A model generated the notes under the pieces. It was given only the letters and a program-made list of their open reading frames with translations, made no database searches and was not told the origin of the DNA. DNA of 64,000 nt. It comes from Nitrospira sp. CR1.2 (GTDB taxonomy: Bacteria; Nitrospirota; Nitrospiria; Nitrospirales; Nitrospiraceae). Position 1 is the stretch's first letter, and the number at the start of each line of letters is the position of its first letter. The translations under genes and the position numbers were made by a program. Shown here one piece after another: positions 27,455 to 38,100 of this stretch. The stretch is from NCBI GenBank assembly GCA_014055495.1, contig WIAG01000005.1, positions 1 through 64,000 on the forward strand, read 5' to 3'.

Positions 27455-29131
27455 TTACACGGAACGCGCCATGGGAAGGGGTCGGGATCTTTCCCGAAGA
27501 ACGAGCCCCTGCCCTACGCTGAAGGAACGAAAACTGGTCGCCACCCTGTGCAGGCGCGTGTGCCACCGTCGATACGTGGCGAGCCGGGATTGCGCCAGAT
27601 CGGTCAGTTCGCTTCCATCATCATTATGCGTATCCCGCACCATCGCCACGGCCAGAGAAGCAGCCGCTGGTGTCTGCGTGCTGAGCGCAAGGATCGTGTG
27701 ACGCTCTGCGATTTCCTCACGTTGCATGTGTTGCAATGCGGTGATCGGTAACGGACGTGTGGTCGTGAGGCGGACGAGCTCTTCAGCCTTCGACACCAAT
27801 CTCTTTGCCAGCGGCGCCAGGTGTTCCAGCAGGACGAGCGCTTCGGCTAAATCCGGAGGCGGGTCGTCATGAACAGGAACCCGGCTGGTACGGCCGGTGA
27901 ATTCTTCAAACCAGAACCGGCGCCAAAATCGACCATACCAATCGACCAGAGGATCTTCCCGTCCGGCATATAGTTCCGTACTCCCCAGCCCATCCTCATC
28001 GGCGCGGGAACGATACACTCGCGCGCCGGTGATCGATCGGGGGAATTCGGTTCCGGTCAGCACGTGCCGGCAGAGCGCAGCCATTTGGTCCGGCACAAGC
28101 CGATCCTTGCAGGCGTGCTGCAAACAGACCTGATCAAATCCGCATGGCGCGCAGCCGAGATCCGGCTGGACGATCCAGTGCCCCGGCCCATATGGTCCGG
28201 TTTCTCGAAAATCGACGTGCCCCACTGACAGATCGACCACCGGAGTGCCGACGCCCACCGCGAGATGCATGGGACCGGTGTCGTTGGTCAGCAGGAGTCG
28301 ACACTGTGCCAGCACGGCGGCGAGTTGCGGTAACGAGGTTTTGCCTACCGCGTCACACACCGGAGCGGTGCCTCCCGCCTGCCGGTATGTCATATGAGCC
28401 AGTTGAATGGCTTTTCGTTCTTCTTCGGTGCCGATCCATACGTAGCCGACCGGCACTTGCCGACTGAGCGTTGCTAACGTCTGACCGAACAATTCAGGTC
28501 GCCAGGCCTTCATCGGATCACTCGCACCCACCTGTACCGCCACCCAGGAGATCTGCCCTTCCCCATGAGGTGCCAAAAAATCGCGCGCCCACTGAGCGGT
28601 GTCAGGCGCAATCGTCAGCGAGAGCGGCGCAAACGGCCCGATGCCGCTGCCGCCCAGGGCATAGATGTCGACAAGATTGAAATGGTTGAAGCGACGTTCA
28701 TGATGCACATCCGTCAGATACGCCATCCAGGGGTTGTGAATGGTCACATCTCCATCCTTCGGGGCTGCGATGCCGCGTATCTCCTGTGCGCCGACGTATG
28801 ACGTGAGGAGTCCGCTCCGACGGTTGAAGGTCAGGTTAATAACCCGGTCATACCGTGCTTCAACAAGGGGTGCGGCCCACCGTGTCATGTCGTGGTAGAG
28901 CGTCACCACGTCTTTGGTTTGCGCGCGACTCTCGTCCACGAGACGATGGAAGTCGTACCCGACAATGTGCCGAAGGTGCGGCAGAAGCTTCGCCACCGGA
29001 GCAAACCGCTGGTCCACAACCAGATCGACGTCTGCTCCAGGCCATTCGTGCTGAAGGCGCTGGAGCAGCGTGCCCATTTGCACGAGGTCGCCCATCCGAG
29101 TGATATTGATGAGGAGCACTCGTTTGCTCAT
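27455..29131 (-). CDS. Glycosyltransferase family 9 (heptosyltransferase-like) with C-terminal extension
   Basis: 558 aa; MSKRVLLINITRMGDLVQMGTLLQRLQHEWPGADVDLVVD..., LLTNDTGPMHLAVGVGTPVVDL. Confidence 0.85.
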   Translation of the reverse strand: MSKRVLLINITRMGDLVQMGTLLQRLQHEWPGADVDLVVDQRFAPVAKLLPHLRHIVGYDFHRLVDESRAQTKDVVTLYHDMTRWAAPLVEARYDRVINLTFNRRSGLLTSYVGAQEIRGIAAPKDGDVTIHNPWMAYLTDVHHERRFNHFNLVDIYALGGSGIGPFAPLSLTIAPDTAQWARDFLAPHGEGQISWVAVQVGASDPMKAWRPELFGQTLATLSRQVPVGYVWIGTEEERKAIQLAHMTYRQAGGTAPVCDAVGKTSLPQLAAVLAQCRLLLTNDTGPMHLAVGVGTPVVDLSVGHVDFRETGPYGPGHWIVQPDLGCAPCGFDQVCLQHACKDRLVPDQMAALCRHVLTGTEFPRSITGARVYRSRADEDGLGSTELYAGREDPLVDWYGRFWRRFWFEEFTGRTSRVPVHDDPPPDLAEALVLLEHLAPLAKRLVSKAEELVRLTTTRPLPITALQHMQREEIAERHTILALSTQTPAAASLAVAMVRDTHNDDGSELTDLAQSRLATYRRWHTRLHRVATSFRSFSVGQGLVLRERSRPLPMARSV

Positions 29132-30945
29132 AACAGGTCGCGTGTTTCGCTCCGGTATTCATCCAGCATCAGCACCATCAACTCTTCACGTTTGAGCGTG
29201 GCGGAGGGCCCCTTGCTTCGAATCCGTGCGGCCACGTCTTTCAGTTCGAGACGTTGCCCGCTCGGGCAGTCCTTGAGCAGAGCCTCCAGCGGGCGATCCT
29301 CCGCGCAGCGCGCCACGAGAGATTCCTGCTGGCGGTCCCCTCGCAGCACGGATCCGATACGGTCCGGTTGAGACAATCCGATCTGTCCCAGAAGATCGTG
29401 CATCCGGTGCACATAGGTATGGGCTGCGAGCACACGCTCCCGTGCGACGTGCGCCATGGCCTGCCGGGCGGCCTGGTCTCCCAGCCATGTGGTCACCAGC
29501 GCTGGAACATCGCCGAACTTGCGGAATGACACGATTTCCCGATCGGAGAACACCTCAGGCAAATGCGACCGATGATCGACCAGCTGAAACGCGCCGCAGG
29601 CGGCCAGCTCAAACGTACGTGGGTTCACAAAATCTGCCTGAGGATCAAGCCCCTCACCGGTCGTCGAGTGAAGATTGAGATTGATCGTGGTCGCGTTGAA
29701 GACCTTCATGCACGTCGCGGTATCGATCCTGGCGCCGTTCAGCTGGATCACGGATCGCAGATCCTCCGCCCCCTCCCATTCGTTGCCCCACACCTTAAAC
29801 GACCAGGGCCGGCGCAGGAGAGCCGGGAAGAGGCGTCGCCGGTTCGCATATCCGGCGCCGACGAAGGAGAGGTCCGCCCCGAACATTCGGCGGTCGTCCC
29901 CTGAGAGGGTCATGGGGCAATGCACCTCAGGATCCGCCGCCATCGGCAAATAGCTCACGTGCCGTGCCCCCGCTTGTCGCAAGGCTTCGAAGCAGGACTC
30001 TTTCTGAATGACGAACCAGTACTCATACCCTGGCGCCATCTGTTGCCAATAGGTCAGGTGGCGGTAGTTCTCCACGAACCACATCGCGGCAAGAAACTTC
30101 TTCTTCCGCAGATGCTCCAACATCGGCAAAGTCAACGGAGCCTGGGCCAGCGACAGGACAAGGTCGGGTGGTGATTCGGCAAGCGACGCGAGGGTCCATT
30201 GGCTGAGGAGATCGGCCATGCGGCCCTGCATGACTTGCCGATTCCGCCCGTCTTTCAGTGAGCCCATGACCTCGTAACTGGCGGCATGCACGCTGTGATC
30301 GATCCACTGCACCGTGTGCCCGAGGGTTTCCAATGCCCGTTTCACATACCGCGCGATCGGAAGGGATCCTCCGTAAATCGGTCCTACGAGGGCGATCGTC
30401 AGCTGGCCACCGGCGCGCCGGGAAATTACCCGTCGCAACGCTTCTTCGAGGGCGCGATGGAACTCTGCATCCCACTGTGTGGCCGGCGTATAGGACAGGC
30501 AGCGTATCGGGCGGCCGGTCTTGGTCAGACGCTCGGCAACCTCGGTCGGCGATCCTGACAGCCAGAGAATAGATTCACTCCAGGCCTCGAATGAGCGTGC
30601 TGCGAGAGCATCGTGAAATTCGTCGAGGTTTGGAATCAGGACAGCGAGAGCCGCCTCGGGCGGCAACATCTTTCGAAGCAGCTCGACATGATAGAGCAGC
30701 CCTACCCCCGCCACGACAATCGTTTCTCCCGATTGACAGGCCGCTGCGTGGGTATCAGCCCAGGTCTGAGCTTCACGAAGTGGGTCGTACGCACTATGAA
30801 TCCACCGACCGGATCGACGCGCTGAAGGAGACCCGGTTTTCGAAGGTTCGATCGTCAGCACCCCACCGGCAGCGGACGTGACCGCTGTCGCGAGATCCTG
30901 CTGGCCCGGAGCCAGGCGGCTGAGGTTGTCCTGAAAGATATTCAT
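29128..30945 (-). CDS. CgeB/GT4-like glycosyltransferase
   Basis: MNIFQDNLSRLAPGQQDLATAV...; IALVGPIYGGSLPIARYVKRALETLGHTVQWIDHS..., FLAAMWFVENYRHLTYWQQMAPGYEYWFVIQK..., NPRTFELAACGAFQLVDHRSHLPEVF; start at internal ATG giving an ATGA overlap with the upstream gene. Confidence 0.8.
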   Translation of the reverse strand: MNIFQDNLSRLAPGQQDLATAVTSAAGGVLTIEPSKTGSPSARRSGRWIHSAYDPLREAQTWADTHAAACQSGETIVVAGVGLLYHVELLRKMLPPEAALAVLIPNLDEFHDALAARSFEAWSESILWLSGSPTEVAERLTKTGRPIRCLSYTPATQWDAEFHRALEEALRRVISRRAGGQLTIALVGPIYGGSLPIARYVKRALETLGHTVQWIDHSVHAASYEVMGSLKDGRNRQVMQGRMADLLSQWTLASLAESPPDLVLSLAQAPLTLPMLEHLRKKKFLAAMWFVENYRHLTYWQQMAPGYEYWFVIQKESCFEALRQAGARHVSYLPMAADPEVHCPMTLSGDDRRMFGADLSFVGAGYANRRRLFPALLRRPWSFKVWGNEWEGAEDLRSVIQLNGARIDTATCMKVFNATTINLNLHSTTGEGLDPQADFVNPRTFELAACGAFQLVDHRSHLPEVFSDREIVSFRKFGDVPALVTTWLGDQAARQAMAHVARERVLAAHTYVHRMHDLLGQIGLSQPDRIGSVLRGDRQQESLVARCAEDRPLEALLKDCPSGQRLELKDVAARIRSKGPSATLKREELMVLMLDEYRSETRDLL

Positions 30946-32135
30946 GCTGCCATCGATTCGCAAAGAACTGGTGCACACGCCCGCCAAATGTCGGCACGCG
31001 AGCTCTCAACGGCTGCCGTCTCTGAGCCGTCATCAAAAAACGCGCCCCATCGATCCATACGACTCCTCCAAAGCGTCCAATCGGCCAGGCTCTGACGCTG
31101 CTCGTCGCGCATCAGCGCGATGCTCTCCATGATCGGCCAACTGTGAGGTTGTGTCTGCGTGGCATGCTGAAACACCCAGTGCCCTTCGCCATAGGGACCG
31201 GTTTCGTGTACCCGGGCTCGGGAAAAGTACCATCCGATGGCACGCGTGCCCACCAGCGTGCCCAGATGAAGCGGACCGGTATCGGCGCCGATGATCCACT
31301 GGCATTTCTGAAGCAGGCACATCAACTGAGCCAGGGTCGTCCGACCGGTCGCATCCCATACACAGCCATGAAGTAACGTGGGAAGTGAGTCGAGGATCGC
31401 CTGCGCGCGTTCGCCTTCCGCTCTGCTTCCGATCAGCACGACATGTCCGTTCTGTGTCTGTGCCAGGAACTCACGAATCCATTGGTTCCATACGGCCGGG
31501 GCGATACATCGATCTGCCTCTCCTGCTCCAACGGCCAGTGCAACCCACAGTCCCCGGCGCTCGCCGATCCCGGCCAGGTCGTCTGGAAGTTCGGCAGCCG
31601 GTGGCACACACAACGGCGCCTGCCCTCGCGGCAGCACTCCGCACATGCCGCACCAGGCGTCAGCCAGATGCACGCGATTCGCCCCCCGCTCTTTGGCGAC
31701 CCACCGGAGATGCTGCGCCCATGGGCGCAGCTGTGCCTCCCAGGCTTCGGTGTCCGATACACGCCGGATCGGCTCGGCACACAATTGGGCAAGCACGCAG
31801 CACCGAGCATGTTGGTTCAAAGAATAGACCCGCTCATAGGACAATGGGCCGAGTGATTCGATGCAGCCCTCCGCCTCGTGTAATGTGCGCACAGGGTTGT
31901 CTGCCCAGCGGCTCGCCCAGGCATGCCACCTGGCCCCATCCCACGGAAGGACTCGATCGCAGAGGCCGCTTCCGGCCGCCACTGCCGTTAGGGGCTCGGG
32001 ACAGAGGAGGTCCAATCCCTGATGGGGATGGGCCTGCCGGAGGGCGTCCAGTGCAGGCAGCGTTTGCACGACATCGCCTAGTCTGGCCAATTGAATCACC
32101 AGACGCCGTGGCTCCCCCCTGCACTCACGCCGCAT
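30942..32135 (-). CDS. Glycosyltransferase family 9 protein
   Basis: 397 aa; RRLVIQLARLGDVVQTLPALDALRQAHPHQGLDLLCPEP..., WIIGADTGPLHLGTLVGTRAIGWYFSRARVHETGPYGEGHWV. Confidence 0.87.
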   Translation of the reverse strand: MRRECRGEPRRLVIQLARLGDVVQTLPALDALRQAHPHQGLDLLCPEPLTAVAAGSGLCDRVLPWDGARWHAWASRWADNPVRTLHEAEGCIESLGPLSYERVYSLNQHARCCVLAQLCAEPIRRVSDTEAWEAQLRPWAQHLRWVAKERGANRVHLADAWCGMCGVLPRGQAPLCVPPAAELPDDLAGIGERRGLWVALAVGAGEADRCIAPAVWNQWIREFLAQTQNGHVVLIGSRAEGERAQAILDSLPTLLHGCVWDATGRTTLAQLMCLLQKCQWIIGADTGPLHLGTLVGTRAIGWYFSRARVHETGPYGEGHWVFQHATQTQPHSWPIMESIALMRDEQRQSLADWTLWRSRMDRWGAFFDDGSETAAVESSRADIWRACAPVLCESMAA

Positions 32136-35100
32136 GATCCGATGCCAGCTGAGGTACTGCGAGTTGTTGCTTCAATTCGTCCAGTCCTTCCATGTCCGGC
32201 GCCAGAGCCCGCAGGCAATCGTATTCCCGCTGCGCATCCGCTCGGCGGCCTGCCCTCAACAGGACTCCGGCGAGGGCAAATCGCATTGCGAGGTTGCCGG
32301 GATTGCGGGCGATAAACGACGCCAGTCGCGACGCAAGGGCATCCCAGCTTTGAAGCGCCGTCCCGCATTTGAGCATCCAGTGCATGCACTCTTCATCATC
32401 TGGATATTCGGCGCAGAGACCCGACACGTGGGACCAGGCGGCTTCCGCCCGATTGCCGCCCATCGCCGCCATGACCAAACCGAGCGTAGCCTTGCGGAGA
32501 TTCGCGCCCGACGCTTTCGCCTGCTCAAACGCCTGCTCCGCATCGTGATAGGCATTGAGCTGCATGGCGAGGATACCGCGCAGGAACCACCCATCCCCAT
32601 GCAACGGTTCAGCCTGTAGCAGTGCCGTCACATGAGTATTCGCCTCGTCGATAGCGCCTGTTCCCAACGCCTGCTTCGCCAAGGCCAATCGGGCCTGCGG
32701 ATCGTTTTTCAGCGGCAGCACACGTCGCCAGAACGGAAGCGCCAGACCGGGATGACCGATACTCTCGCAGAGTAAGGCTCCCCAACGAAGAATCCATGCA
32801 TCGGCCGGCCATTGGTCGGTGCGACTGAGCAGCGCGACCACCTTTTCTTTCTCCTTGAGAGCCGTTGCCCGCTGCAGATCAGCAACCAGCGCCCGTTCCG
32901 CTCGAACGGCCGGATCGGTGATGCGGTAGAGCGTGTACCGGAGTTCAGCCTCTTTAAGGTAGGTATGCACGGAATAGCCGTCTTCGAAGTGCAGCCGATC
33001 TTCGTCCGTCAGCCACCACGATTGGCCCCAGCGCTCCCGGAAGCGGCGTGTATTCTCTTCTTCATGTGTTTTGCGACCTGGTGTTCGGCTTTCAAGATGA
33101 ATGAGCGTGCTCTGAGGTTGATACACAATCTTCCACTGCGTTTCACCGATCTTGAGGCACAGATCGACGTCTTCGAATCCGTTTTTGTAACCCTCGTCGA
33201 ATCCCCCGACCTGTGCGAACACCTGCCGACGGACGAGCATGCAGGCGGCCGTCACGCATTGAAGTTCGCGGCGGCGGGTGACGCAGTGCGCGTTCTCCGG
33301 CACGCCCGGATACATATGGTATGGCATGAGAAACTCGCGCGAAAACGCGACGCCTGCATGCTGAATCGTGCGGTCTTCATACAGCAGTTTACTTCCCACC
33401 ACCGCCACGTCGGAATGTGTGTTCACTTCCTCGACGAGGGCGCTGAGCCACCCTGCCTGTGGGATGGTGTCGTTATTCAGGAACACGAGGTACTCGCCTT
33501 TGGCCGCCTGAGCTCCCTGGTTGCAGGCCTTGGCAAATCCGAGATTCTCGTTGTTGGTGAGGACAGTGACGTCGCCGCCCAGCCCGGCGAAAAACGCGGG
33601 AGTTTCGTCCGTGGAGTGGTTGTCGACCAGGATCACTTCGTAGGTGATGCCGTGCGTGACCTCGGCCAGGGCCGTCACACACTGCCTGGTGAGCGCCAGA
33701 TTGTTCCACACCGGAATGATGATCGAACACTCGAACGTCTTTGCCTTCGCGTCAGCCTGCATACCGGCCAATTTCTTCTGCTGCGCTTCCAAGATGCCGG
33801 CAATCCGCTCAGCATACGGACGATATTTTCTGTAAATGATCTCGGTCGTGCGTCGGTAGGTGTCGCCGGTGCTGCTGGTCATCGTCGAACCATCACGGCG
33901 CCAGGTGAATGCCGCGGTGGTTTTCTTGAGATGGAGAAACGGATACAGCGTCGCCATCCGAATCCAGAGATCCCAGTCTTCGTGCGCGAAGAGTGATTCA
34001 TCGAAATACCCGACCTGATCGAGACACCGTCGGTCGTGCATTAAGCACAATACCGGCAAATAGTTGAAGAGCAGGAGATCGACACAATTGAAGTCATGCG
34101 AATAGGGCAGATCCCGCCCGGTCTCCACGTACCGGTCGCCCTGCCGCACTTCATGGATACGCCAAGCATCCGTGTAGGCGACCTTGTGTTCGCCGTCCTG
34201 AAGGCCCTTAACCAGGGTGTCCAGATGATCCGGCAGATAGGTATCGTCGTCGTCCAGATAAGCGATATAGGTGCCTTTCGCCGCCCGGATGCCCGTATTG
34301 CGGGCCGCCGCAAGTCCGCGGTTGCGATCGTGACGGATTGTGGTGATACGACCCTCTGCATTAAGCGCTGTTACGACCGCCTCGACATCCATCGCGCCGT
34401 CGTTGACGACGATGATCTCAAAATCACGGTAGGTCTGAGCCAGAATGCTGGAGAGGGCGACCTGCAGGCGGTCCGGTCGATTGTACGTGGGCACAATGAC
34501 CGACACCATGGGCGGGCGTGTAAAAAAGGGAGCGGGAGCGGCACCGCGACGCTGGCAGGCCCAGATCTGGTAGACGGGGACCAGCTCGAGCTTATTAAAA
34601 TCCGCCGGTGTCGGGGCCGGAATATACCGGAGCGAGGGAAGTTCGCAATGTACCCGTTCGAGGCCGAGTTCGCAAAATCCTTGCGACGTGAAGATGTCGC
34701 GCAGTTGCGCTTCCGTAACCCAATCCTCGACGGGCTGAGAGGGATGTGCGATCGTCTTCCACTGTTCCCAGATCTCTCCGCGCGGTGTCGTCAGAATGAC
34801 ATATCCATCCGGTTTCAGTAGCCTCGCCAACTCGGCCACAAAGGCATCTTTCCGGCCATAAGGAACATGTTCGATGACTTCAGAGCAGAGGACAACATCG
34901 TAGGGCGCGAAATCCGGTCGGCTGAGCACAGTCTGAGCGGTGCCCGCTTCAAATCGCAGGTGTGGAAACAGCCGTCGCGCGTGTTCGATCACGCCGGCCA
35001 CCGGTTCAATCCCTTCACAGGTGCCATAGGCCGTCGCCAGATTCGTCAGCCAACCGCGCCCGCACCCGACATCCAGTATTCGTAGGTGCCGATCCGGGTC

Positions 35101-38100
35101 CGCCTGCCGTACGCGCCGGAGCAGATATTCCAAGAATCCGGCGATCTTGCTCCAACGCGCCGCCTCGTCAGGATTTGGATCCGGGGACGACCACCCACGG
35201 CTGTTGACGAACATGTCGATGTAAAACTGATCTTGCTGTTTCTGTTCTTGAGGCGTCGGTGCGGAATCCGGTGAGTCTTGGCGAGCGGCCGAGCCGATCG
35301 GTGCATGCTTCACCTCTTCCATCGCAACCCCTTTCGTTTCGCCGTCCCGCCGATATGACGGCAAGCCGCTAACCGTTTCTTGTGGTGCCGACAGCCGGCG
35401 GAATCGTTCGCGAATTGCGTCCCGGCGTTCGGCAATAGAGATGGGTGTGGCAAAGGAATGGGAGACCGGCCGCCCTTCCACCACTGCTTCCCAGGCCGTC
35501 AGCACGGTCGTCCAGTCGTGTGACTGCGACCAATGCTCCCGGCCAAGGCGGCCGAGTTCCGCGCACAACTCAGGTTCGTGTTTAAGCACACGGACGGCCG
35601 AAGCGAACTGGGATAGAGGGAGCACCAGCCCGCCCCCGTGCTCGATCGCGGTTCCGCACTCCGGTGTCGCGAGCCAAGGTCGGCCGAGACTCATTGCCTC
35701 CAGCAGGCAAAGCGGAGAGACCTCCGCATGCGAGGCCAGCACGACGAGATCGGCCGCAGCCAACGCCGAGGCCACATCCGCGGTATCCAATCCTGAAAGC
35801 AACCGGACATCCGGTCTCGCCGCGATACAAGCCTTTACAGTCTCGACGTACTCGCGCTCATGGGTTTCGTTCCCAATCAAAATCAGTTGACACCCTTGCG
35901 GGAGATTCTTCAACGCGTCGAGCAAGTCCGGATGATTCTTGACCCGATAGAGATTCGCCAGATGGATCACCAGAAATGTCTCCCGGGCGATGCCGTAGCG
36001 CTGCCTGAAATCGTCGCGAGGCGTGAGCGCCGGGGTACCGTTCGGAATGACACAGGTTGGAATCTGACGTTCCCGGAAGAACTGTTCGTCGTATGCGTTA
36101 CCGCCGAACGTGACGACTACGTTCACTCGCTTTCCCAGTCGCGCCAACATGGTGCGCCCTTGCTCGCTTGTCTGCAGTGAGTCGTCAATCTCTTTGTTCA
36201 TGGTGGGTTGAAGAATGAAGCGGGTGGGACATTCCTCGGAAATCGCAAGAGGGGCATAAAACATCAAGTGCAGCGGGGCGCCCAGCAGAATACAGACCCC
36301 GTACCGCTTCGACTCAATAAGCCGCTTCACTTCCAACATGGGATAAGGACTGGTGGTGTCACAGTCGGCAGGAAAGGGAAGGTCGATGATGGGAATGCCC
36401 CGATGAGATGCGGCCTTGCGCCCCGCAAGCGTATAGGTCGCCACTTCGACGGCATGTCCTCTGGACTGGAGGCCGACAGCCACGCTTTCAGCCACTTTTT
36501 CCACACCGCCGACGGACGGCCAAAAATAAGGCGTCACAATCAGGATTCGCGCGGCATTCTCCCTCTGCGGCTGCGCTGCAGCGGCGTAAGCTTGGAACGT
36601 GGGAGGCTCAGGTATTCTCTCGATCGTCGCCTCCGCCGCCCAAGGCACCTCATGAGGCGCCAATGGAGAATGAGCCACGGGAACGTTGCCACGCTGTGCA
36701 TCATAGAGCTGGCTCGCCGGCGGGGCCTCCCGGAATAGACGGGAGAAGACGTCCAGTTCCTTCAGAGCATACGCTCGCGCATCTTTTTCACGATCGACCG
36801 ATCGCGGCCCTTCGATGATGCCGTGGACGGCACCCAGCAATGCAAACAGCGCAAGAAGATCCCCTGTCGCCCGAAACTGCTCCGCCTTGTGCCGAATGTC
36901 GGACGTCAGGGTATTCCATTCCCGGATGTCCTTCTCATACATGGTCTTATACCGGCGATAGATCGTCTCCGGCGTATACACCGTTCCGTGCTGGCCAACG
37001 ACATCCGGATGGAGGACCCACCGGACCCCGCGCTCGGCCATTTGTTCGAGTAGATTCATCTCACTGGCCTTCACGTCCCGAAAGAGCAGCGGCTTCATGG
37101 CTGCGGTGCGATAGATCTTGATGCCTTGGATCGGACGATCACGATCCTCGTCGTAGAGATGAAAACAAATCATCCCCACATCGGCAGGCGCCCGCCGCAT
37201 GAGGCTCTGCATCGTTGAGACGGCCTCGCGATGGAGAATCATGTCTTCATCGACCTGGATGAAAAACTCGGTGTCGCAGTCCACGATCATTTTCTGGGCG
37301 GCTGCGCTGAAGGGGCTGACGTTCCGGATGATGTCCAGCCTGAATGCTGGCCCGTCTTGCTTGCGCAGCGCATCCAGGCATGAGTGAAATGCCGGATCGT
37401 CCACCGTCAGCACATACACCGTGGTCTGAGGCGCTGTAGGCGCTTCGATCGTACCGGACCTGCGTTCCCGCACGTGCGGTCCCGCTTCCGCCGCGAAATT
37501 CACAGGTTTTGCCGTGGTCGGGTCTTCGCGCTGGAAATGTGGCTCCTGCCCCGACTGAATCCATGACAGCAATTGCCGAGCCCGGTGTTCCGCCGTGTGC
37601 GCCCGGAGCAGCTCCGCGCGCGCCGCACCGGCGAGTTCTTGCGCGTAGTCGGAGTCGCCCGCCACTCGAGCGAGATGGTCTGCCAGCAAGGCCGGTTGGT
37701 CCTTGGGATACAACAGAATCTCCTGCCCATCCCGGAACAGCTGTTGGGTCTTCGGCCGACCTTGTATCTCCCAGGAAATCGCCGGCCGTCCCGCCGCCAT
37801 CGCCTCCATCACACGCCCGGCATACGACTGAAACAAACTCGGCAGATTGACGATCGCGGTCCAGCGTTTCAGACTGTCCAACCAATTGCTAAAAATATTT
37901 TCCCGCAATCGGCGACACTGGCCGACATACTCGGTCAACGCGGCCGGATCGGGCCGCCACCCCTGCCGCAGCCGGTCGGCGATGCGTCGATGCAACAGAT
38001 CGAACTTTGCAGGGAATTCGGTTCCGGTCTCAGCCGAGGGAGGGTGGATCAACCGGCCTTTCATACGCGGATGTTCCAACCATGCACTCCTGTCCCCATA

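Noticed and set aside
32812-33996. 394-aa plus-strand ORF
   Set aside because: Lies fully antisense to the giant GT, whose modules are clearly recognisable on the minus strand.
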